From assembly GCA_028571685.1 (NCBI GenBank), contig CM053154.1:15098001-15162000 (forward strand): a DNA stretch of 64,000 nucleotides, written 5' to 3'. Origin of the DNA: Heterohyrax brucei (taxonomy: Eukaryota; Chordata; Mammalia; Hyracoidea; Procaviidae). Shown here in pieces: positions 57,140-64,000 of the stretch. The stretch's first letter is position 1. Every line of letters starts with the position of its first letter. The notes beneath the pieces were generated by a model. That model did no database searches and was not told the DNA's origin. It saw only the letters and a program-made list of their open reading frames with translations. The position numbers and the translations under genes were made by a program.

Positions 57140-57813
57140 AGGCAAAGGGGAAGTTAATAGTGCCTGCTAATGGTGCTAACAATTCAGGATGAATCTCGTC
57201 AAAAGTTTTTCTGGAAGTGTGGGTCTTTGATTGTGTGTTTCCTGAAAGCAAGACCAATCATTTCCGTTTATTCACTGGCTAAACCCCTACTTGATTGGGG
57301 ACAAGGACAGAAACCATCCATTACGATCTGATATATTATCCAAACAATTTAGTGTATTCATGAGGTAACCGAAACGTGGGGGCTGCGAAATTACTCGTAA
57401 TCAATTGCAACAGCGAGTGCGCGTCCCCCCGGGTGTCGGACAACTACAACTCGCCGTCTCAGGAACAGGCGGGCGCGGCAGCATTTGGGAGTTGCGCTGC
57501 TCGCTACCTGATCGCCAGGCTGGGGACACTGGACGTGCTCAGAGGACGCGGGCGCTGACGAGGCAGCCTCGCGCTCTCCATCAGGATCCTGGACCAGACT
57601 GGCCGCCTCTCGGCCAGCGCGCCACTCTCCTGTCGCCGCTGACCCTCCCGGGCCGCCGCAGCCGCCCCGCGGGGACATTCATTCTTGCCGCTCGCCTCTC
57701 GTCAGGCCGGCGTGGGAGCTGCGTTGTAGGGGTCTGTCCCTATTTTTTTCCCCCCTCCTTTCTCTTTTTCTCTTTTTTTTTTTTGCCCCCTCCTTTTTGT
57801 TCTTGCCTCTTCT
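57140..57813 (+). promoter_or_regulatory. VAX1: VAX1 promoter-proximal region and 5' UTR
   Basis: Repeat-free sequence directly upstream of the start codon. The distal half (57140-57400) is AT-richer, with CCAAT-type boxes (agaccaatca near 57251; inverted near 57293) and TAAT-like elements, and resembles conserved regulatory DNA. The proximal part is CpG-rich and ends in a 77-base pyrimidine tract (57737-57813) with only four purines. No clear TATA box at a fixed distance is seen, so the transcription start cannot be placed; it probably lies between 57400 and 57700. Confidence 0.6.
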
Positions 57814-58054
57814 ATGTTCGGGAAACCAGACAAAATGGACGTTCGGTGCCACTCGGACACCGAGGCTGCCCGGGTCTCGAAGAACGCGCAAAAGGAGAGC
57901 CGAGAGAGCAAGGGCGCCGAGGGGAACCTCCCCGCCGCCTTCCTCAAGGAGCCGCAGGGCGCCTTTTCGGCGTCGGGCGCCGCGGAAGATTGTAACAAAA
58001 GTAAATCCAATTCCGCCGCTGACCCGGATTACTGCCGCCGGATTCTGGTCCGAG
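57814..58054 (+). CDS. VAX1: VAX1 coding exon 1 (residues 1-80 plus one base)
   Basis: First coding exon of ventral anterior homeobox 1, a nuclear DNA-binding repressor needed for optic stalk, optic chiasm and ventral forebrain patterning (family knowledge). The exon encodes [10 protein letters not shown] at the start and ends DYCRRILVR, followed by a GT donor (gtaggg) at 58055. Its 241 bases leave phase 1, which joins the first base of an Asp codon to exon 2. The N-terminal region is polar and low in structure, as in known VAX1. The start at 57814 matches the family N-terminus, and no ATG lies between about 57420 and 57813. A second in-frame ATG at 57835 (residue 8) has a better initiation context. 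The exon lies inside a CpG-rich island. Identification rests on protein motifs remembered from vertebrate VAX1 and is very likely correct. Confidence 0.95.
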
Positions 58055-59084
58055 GTAGGGATGGGCAGGGCTGCGGGCGCGTTCTTGGAGACCACTCCGG
58101 GGCCCGAGCTGCGCACTGCCGCCACCCTGGGCCGGCGGGGAGGGTGTCGGCGGGGACTTCGGAGAAAGTTGCTGCCCCTCCCCGCCTTGGGGCCCGCCGG
58201 CCGCCGGGGACCGGCGCGTGGGGCACGCCGGCGCGCGTCCTCCAGGGGCCTCAGCCCTCCGAATCCCAGGGCCCCGCCGGCCAGGCTGCGGGGGAGGCGG
58301 GGGACTGCGCGGGCGGAAGCGGGCCCCAGGCTGCGGCCTCCGACCTGGGAAGGGAGTAGCAACTTAAGAGGGACGTGTGCGCGCTCTGCGGGCCGGAGGA
58401 CCTGCCAGGACCCTGTCCCCGGTTCCGGAGCCCGGGAAGGCTGAACGCACCCGGGAGGGCGCGGGGCCGGAGAAGGTGCGCTGCCGGCGCCACGCTCCGG
58501 GCCTGGCCTCCGGGAGAGGCAGCCACGCCGGGTTGCTGGGCCTGGACTGCGACCTCGGCGCTGGTCTCGGTCCGACTCCGCGGAGCTGCGCGCTGGGCTC
58601 CTGCAGCCGCAAGAAGGCCAGCCCCGACCCGGCGCCGCCCCCGTCCGCTGCTCGCTGGGTCCTCGGGCCGCGACTCGGTCACTCCTCTTTTCGCTGCTCG
58701 GGCGCGAGAGCGAAAACACTCCCCAGAGCCAGCGGGATCAGAGTCTGCCCGTGGAGCACGCTAAGGCTCCAGGGGACCCGAACTGTGCAGCCGAGGCCCC
58801 CATTCCGGAAGGAACTTAAGGTTGTTCGGAATTGATTTTTTTTTTTTTTTTTTTTTTTGTCCCCTGCCCCGGGAGCTCTAACAAGATAACGTCTGGTCCC
58901 CTCTTCCCTTAACGGTATTGAGGTGACCTCCTCGCACTGAAGTCACACGCTAGCAATGTCTTGGCTGCCTGGTTGTGGCCGGTACCCCCTGCCCCTCTGG
59001 ACCACAAACTACGAGAAGCGTGTCCCCAAAGCCAGCTGAAGGGATCAAGGACGGTTCTGGCGCCTGACGTCTCCCCTTCCCCAG
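58055..59084 (+). other. VAX1: VAX1 intron 1
   Basis: A 1030-base GT-AG intron. The first 750 bases are extremely GC- and CpG-rich, continuing the island over exon 1. Open frames on both strands here look like products of base composition. A run of 23 T lies at 58836-58858, after which composition is ordinary up to the acceptor. No repeat insertion is seen. Confidence 0.9.
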
Positions 59085-59272
59085 ATGCCAAGGGGTCCAT
59101 CCGAGAGATCATCCTGCCCAAGGGCCTGGACCTGGACCGACCCAAGAGGACACGCACGTCCTTCACAGCCGAGCAGCTCTACCGGCTGGAGATGGAGTTC
59201 CAGCGCTGCCAGTACGTGGTGGGCCGCGAGAGGACCGAGCTCGCCCGCCAGCTCAACCTCTCTGAGACCCAG
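59085..59272 (+). CDS. VAX1: VAX1 coding exon 2 (residues 81-143, homeodomain helices 1-2)
   Basis: Second coding exon, preceded by a CCAG acceptor and followed by a GT donor (gtacct). It completes the split Asp codon and reads [14 protein letters not shown], the VAX signature just before the homeodomain. It then carries homeodomain residues 1-44, starting [20 protein letters not shown] and ending NLSETQ. The basic N-terminal arm (KRTR) and helices 1 and 2 are intact. The exon ends in phase 0 between homeodomain positions 44 and 45, a common intron position within homeobox genes. Exons 1 and 2 together encode 143 residues. If intron 2 is read through, the frame stays open to a stop at 59555-59557. 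No frameshift or stop is seen. Confidence 0.96.
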
Positions 59273-61122
59273 GTACCTGGAGGCCAGGCCTCTTCCCACG
59301 TCACCATCCCCGGCCTTTCCTCCTTGATGTCTGGCCTGGCTTGGGCACAGCCTCCCAGGACTAACAGAGGAGACAGGGAGGATGGGGGAGAAAGACCTGA
59401 GGCTTTGTCCTCCTTCACAAACCCTCACATCCCCTTCATCCTCAAATCTTCCACCTCCACCTGGCCCAGGAGGCCCCCAATCCAGTCTTTTAAAAAAATT
59501 CTTTTTGGACCCCAGAATTTAGAATCCCCTGCTTGTTTCTGCTTTATACAGAACTGATTTTTGTCCCTGTTTTGAGCACCCAGTTTTGGCCATACTTCCA
59601 GGTACCACCCCCTTACAGAATAGGTAGGCCCATTCTGCAGGCAGTAGGGCTGGGCCACAATCCCTGGGTCCAGTGGTGTGGGTGAGCTTATAAGAATTAT
59701 AAAGGCGCACGCCTCCCAGAGATACATCTGTGCAAACCAGACCGCGCTGCCCCTTAATGAGGCTTTCCCTCGTCCTTGGCTGTGCCCAGCCCCATTCTGA
59801 GTTCTGAGCTCCACTATGAACACCTGGGTAATGGGGGTGGGGGCTTGGGGGAAGATGTCCTTGTCTTCTGTGCCAGTGATGGGTGAGCTACAGGACAGGT
59901 GGTAGATCTACGGTTCCAGGAACTGACACTTGTCAACTGTGGTTTTAAGTCTCATCCTTTACTTTGTAAAGCTGTGGGGGCCCTGGGCCCAGGGGCACTT
60001 CAGGGCCTACATCTTTGGCCTGTGAAGGTCTGGGGCCTGGCCTGGGTGTGCTACCAGCTGGGCCTAGGTGAGGTAGCCAGTCTTTCTTAAGATCATCTGC
60101 ACTTCCAATGCCCTGCCCTGAAGCCCGATAGGGACACTTTAGGTCTCAGATTTGGGGCAAAAGCTGAGGATGGAATAGACAGTTATGTACTTTGTGAGTT
60201 TAAGTTGGCATGGTAGTATTTTAACTCTCTCTGCTGCTCTCCTTCTGGGTTTACAAAAGTCTAGACAGGCTAGCCTTTCCCTACAGCTGCCGAATCCTGA
60301 TTTGGACCACCAGCTAGGTCTGAGGATGGCAGAGAGACAAGAGAAAGTGGAAAGGGAGGAGAACTTAGTGGGGAGAACTGAATCCACCTCAGTCTCCTGG
60401 CTTTCTCCCACAGTTCCTGAGTTAAGGGAGGCCTGTGTTGGGGAGTAGAAGGGTTATAAATTATGAGTATCACCCTGACCCGACTGGCAATGAGGACCAG
60501 TGGCGGAAAGCGTGGCCTGCAAAGTCTGTCCCACCCCAGTTGTTCCTTCCATGGCCATTTTTCCTGGTTGCGGTTGAATCTGACCCCAGCAAGCAGGAAA
60601 CAGCCTCTAGTAGCCTTCAACAGGAGTAGCATTTTGGGGTCAAACTTGGACTTTAGGGCTGGGGTCCTGGATCTGGTAAGGCCTAGAAACACTTCTTCTC
60701 CACCCCCACTTCCTGCTTCTCAGACAGCATCCCCCAGGCCTTACACCCTGTCTTAGACACAAGGGTTGTTAACAAGGCAGTGCTGATCTTGCTATCTTTG
60801 TGTCCCACGCTGGGGGTGATCCTGTGAAAACCCTCTGATCTTCCTTTGAGTTAGACCTGGTCATTTTTGTTACTTTGTTATTGTAACAGGCTGCCTGGGA
60901 CTGCCTAGAAGGCCAGCCCAGTGAAGCTCTGTCCCCTTCCTGGTGGCCTGGTTACCCCAGTAGCTCCCCCGACCTCATCCCCTTGTCTACGGGGTGGGTC
61001 TGATGCTGAGGCTGGGAAAGGGACCTTGGAACTCTGGGCCCTGCGCCCTAGAAGCCCAGTGTCCCTGACTGTCATCTCCCTTTGCCTTCTCTCCCCTATC
61101 CTACTTGTGCCTGGATGCGCAG
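59273..61122 (+). other. VAX1: VAX1 intron 2
   Basis: An 1850-base GT-AG intron that splits the homeodomain between positions 44 and 45. It is largely unique sequence with no young SINE or LINE. The reading frame of exon 2 continues open for 94 codons after the donor, so a retained-intron or early-polyadenylation transcript would encode a protein without the recognition helix. Confidence 0.88.
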
Positions 61123-61692
61123 GTGAAGGTTTGGTTCCAGAACCGTCGTACCAAGCAGAAGAAGGATCAGGGCAAGGACTCGGAGCTGCGCTCAGTGGTG
61201 TCAGAGACAGCCGCCACATGCAGCGTGCTGCGGCTGCTGGAGCAGGGCCGCCTGCTGTCGCCGCCCGGCCTGCCCGCGCTGCTGCCGCCCTGCGCCACGG
61301 GCGCGCTCGGCTCAGCACTGCGCGGACCCAGCCTGCCAGCCCTGGGCGCGGGCGCTGCTGCGGGCTCAGCCGCCGCCGCCACCGCCCCGGGTCCCACGGG
61401 CACCGAGTCCCCGCACCCGCCGGCCGTGGGCGGCGCGCCGGGGCCCGGGCCCACAGGGCCGGGAGGACTGCACGCCGGTGCACCGGCCGCCGGCCACGGC
61501 CTTTTCAGCCTGCCCGTGCCCTCGCTGCTCGGTTCCGTCGCCAGCCACCTGTCGTCTGCCCCGTTGACAATGGCCGGCTCTCTGGCTGGGAATTTGCAAG
61601 AACTCTCCGCCAGATACTTGAGCTCTTCGGCCTTCGAGCCGTACTCCCGGACCAACAATAAAGAAGGGGCCGAGAAAAAAGCGCTGGACTGA
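61123..61692 (+). CDS. VAX1: VAX1 coding exon 3 (residues 144-332, recognition helix and C-terminal region)
   Basis: Last coding exon, preceded by a GCAG acceptor. It opens with [16 protein letters not shown], which completes the homeodomain with the invariant W48, F49, N51 and R53 and with Gln50, the usual residue for TAAT-type sites. Next comes the VAX-family stretch around [15 protein letters not shown] (about residues 177-191). An Ala/Gly/Pro-rich low-complexity linker follows (about 212-268), then a conserved tail containing [13 protein letters not shown] (about 270-282), [20 protein letters not shown] (about 293-312) and the end KKALD. The stop TGA is at 61690-61692. The three exons total 999 bases, or 332 residues, close to the remembered human length of about 334. 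The gene appears intact and under constraint. Confidence 0.96.
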   Translation: MKVWFQNRRTKQKKDQGKDSELRSVVSETAATCSVLRLLEQGRLLSPPGLPALLPPCATGALGSALRGPSLPALGAGAAAGSAAAATAPGPTGTESPHPPAVGGAPGPGPTGPGGLHAGAPAAGHGLFSLPVPSLLGSVASHLSSAPLTMAGSLAGNLQELSARYLSSSAFEPYSRTNNKEGAEKKALD

Positions 61693-63175
61693 TTTGAAGT
61701 GTTTCCCTGTATTTATATTTATAGTATCTATTGTGGTGATATTTATGGACTGGCGTCTTAGGCGCCCTGGGCTCTTTTGCTGCTCTCTGCGCTCCTACGA
61801 GGCTTCTGACAGCTCTCCTCCCCCACCACGCTCGCTACGATTTCAACTCATTTGGGCTAATTTTTTTTTTTTTTTTTTTACCTTCCTTACATGGTTTTTT
61901 TTCGTCCCAAACTTCCTTCTAAATCCAGAAGAGATCCAAAGAATTGGGAGAGGTGCCCGAGTTAGCCAAACCACTGACCTGACCAATGCCCGCCAGGTCG
62001 CAGAGGGAAAAGACTAGCTCTGTGTCCGTTGCCCAGGACCCCTGCTCTCCACCAGGCCTGCTGCTGTCGCCGCTGCTGCTAATTGTTCCTGTTATTGGAA
62101 AGAGGGACGCTGCACGCAGAAACCAGGGGATGAAAAGGCTTGTAGGTTTCTTTAGACCAAAAAAAATGAGGATGTTCCTCTCACCAGAGAAACCAGGGCA
62201 CGGGGAGCCCCTGGGCCCCACTTTGTAGACCTTTTAGGAGAACTGGTGCGCTCACAGCTGGGCCGTCGAACACATCCCGTCTAGTTTTCTCCTTTTTAGA
62301 GAAACTCCGGTGACAACCACCCTGACCCCAAGAAACAGTAAGCCTAATATGGTAGGCGACAGTGATAATACATTTGATCTTATTAGCAATAAGCTAAGAG
62401 TAGTGACTATCAAGTAAAACCCGGTGAAGTGGAAACCGTTTTTGAATCTCAGTAATGGAGTTTGCGAGGTGTAAGAAGATCCAGGAGAGAGGATACACTG
62501 CAAAACAATTTGGAGAAATTAAAATTCTGAGTATTGTGACTTGAAACAGGAATTTCAAAGGGAAAAGCAAAGCAAAGGCCAACGTCACTAACGCAAGAAA
62601 ATCCACGGTTTCTCCGAGGCTGTTTGGGGCAGGCAGCGCGCAGCCTCAGGCTCTCGCAGGAGAAGCGTGCGGCTCCCGGCTGGCTCTCCGAGCTGGCACT
62701 CCTTCCCACCCATTGCTAGAAGCGTGTCTGGGGCTAGCTCGCTGAGTTTGGAGGCAAATCAGTGCCCGTGGCCTCTTCTACCCCATTCTCGGATTCACAA
62801 AATCTTTCAAGTGCCCGAGAAGCTCGAGGATTTTGGAGCAGCGCTTTGCTGCATCTGAAGGCCCGTTGCAGTCGCTGACACCTGGGCAGTCCGGCCTCCT
62901 CTGTCCATAGTTCCCGGATCCCCATCAGCTCCCTCGTGGCTGATAAGAAAGGTGTTTTCCCCTTCACGCAAAAATCCCAGGGTTTCAATGGAAACCTGGA
63001 CGGAGACGTCAGCGCAGCCGCCCATTACTCTAGCAGCGACTGTCCCCCGCAGCCACGGCCACCGCATTTTAACCAAAATCGCACACCAACACCGAGAGGT
63101 GCTGTAGTGTCTGGGATGTATTCCTCCAGCGGAAACAAATGCAGAGCATTAAAATATATATATAGTAATTTTATT
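61693..63175 (+). other. VAX1: VAX1 3' UTR (likely extent)
   Basis: Sequence after the stop codon with no interspersed repeats and with T-rich and AT-rich patches typical of a developmental gene 3' UTR. No AATAAA hexamer occurs between the stop and the window end. The common variant ATTAAA occurs at 62518-62523 and 63148-63153. The second is followed by T/TGTA-rich sequence and then a T run near 63205, so it is the better candidate 3' end. The extent is inferred. Confidence 0.5.
63148..63153 (+). terminator. Candidate VAX1 polyadenylation signal (ATTAAA)
   Basis: ATTAAA hexamer about 1.45 kb after the VAX1 stop, with TTGTAAATT and a long T run downstream. An alternative ATTAAA lies at 62518-62523. 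No canonical AATAAA is present in the downstream sequence of the window. Confidence 0.4.
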
Positions 63176-64000
63176 GTAAATTATTTACGTCAGAATTTCG
63201 ATTTTTTTTTTTTTTAGGCAAATAGTAAAGAAAATAATGAATGATTCAAATGCGGGTAGGTGTTCCTGAAACCTGACTACTAACTCTGTTCTGAATGTTT
63301 TGGGTATTTGAATGTTTTGTATTTATGTGGTGAGAGTGAAATACATCTATATATCTATGATGATAAATGAGGCGTATTTTGTCTTATATTTAAAGGAGAA
63401 AATAGCAAAAACAGGAGGAGGAGGAAGAAGGGACACCCCACAAAAGACCAGGAGGCGCGAGGGGACTCCTGGGTGGAGGGCGGCCACCGTGGCAGTGCAG
63501 GTCCCAGCGACATGCACCGTAAGCGCGCAGGTGAGGTTTGGGCGGACTTGACTTGGCCCACTCCTCTGCCTGTCCTCCGTGTCCCTCTGTTTGACCCTAT
63601 GGCATAGGCCCCTCGGCACCTCCCTTTCAACCCCTCATCCTCTTCGTGTCTCTCGGTTTATTTAGAAGCCATCCTCGGATACCCTAAAATTCTAGTCTCC
63701 TAGTGCTCCCAGGTTCTAGCACTTTCCAGCTACTTCTCCTTGCTACCCCCAGACCCCAGTACACCTGCGGTGGTGACTCCTATAAATGTTGCCAACAGGA
63801 ATCTGGGCAAGCTAAGAGGGTTGGGGAGCGGACTTCACGATGCACTCCCCAAAGTTTGGGATAAACGGCCAGCAAGCTCTAGGACTGGGCCTGCAAAGCA
63901 GCCAGGTCCCCTCCCTTGTGGCACTGACAGTCCTCTAAGAGCTGCGAGGACCCACAGCTCCTCTGGGATACCTGCGCGCACCAGGCCATGTAGGTTCCTT
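63176..64000. other. Downstream of VAX1, unique
   Basis: No gene start or young repeat seen. A GC-richer part lies at 63410-63640. The next gene expected by synteny, SHTN1, is not reached. Confidence 0.4.

Noticed and set aside
57679-58719. A 346-codon open frame on the - strand over VAX1 exon 1
   Set aside because: It is antisense to a verified coding exon and CpG-rich intron, is Arg/Pro/Gly-rich without a domain, and is expected from high GC content.

Overview
The window is mammalian nuclear DNA, mostly intergenic. One protein-coding gene can be supported: a complete three-exon copy of the homeobox gene VAX1 on the + strand (coding parts 57814-58054, 59085-59272, 61123-61692; 332 residues, homeodomain at residues 100-159). 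The interspersed repeats point to an afrotherian, most likely a paenungulate such as an elephant or sirenian. They include RTE (BovB-like) LINEs, two tRNA-derived SINE types ending in RTE-like tails (one with a tRNA-Gly-like head), and L1 copies with a distinctive 3' UTR. The species call is inference from remembered repeat families and was not checked by search.

Layout. Positions 1-18400 are a dense, nested repeat field: RTE and L1 LINEs, at least three insertions of one MaLR-like LTR family, mariner remnants and SINEs. Positions 18400-29500 are mixed unique and repeat DNA, with a fourth LTR of the same family, in opposite orientation and split by a mariner derivative. Positions 29560-34330 are GC/CpG-rich and almost free of young repeats, with a strong CTCF-like motif. 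Positions 32440-38500 hold several AT-rich, repeat-poor blocks that look like conserved regulatory DNA, and another lies near 48240-48480. Positions 39300-55350 are again intergenic with scattered L1, L2, MIR, RTE and SINE copies. From 55500 the sequence becomes GC-rich and repeat-free, leading through the promoter-proximal region into VAX1, its introns and its 3' UTR.

Functionally the window looks like the upstream regulatory domain of VAX1, a transcription factor of ventral forebrain, optic stalk and optic chiasm development. From memory of human 10q25, the left side should lead toward KCNK18 and the right side toward SHTN1; neither is visible here. The main structural surprises are two fold-back mariner elements (6766-7310, 26940-27472) that carry an inverted second copy of the 3' end of the transposase gene, and the layered insertion histories. 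I found no credible new gene system; most long open frames outside VAX1 lie in GC-rich DNA or are antisense to repeats.
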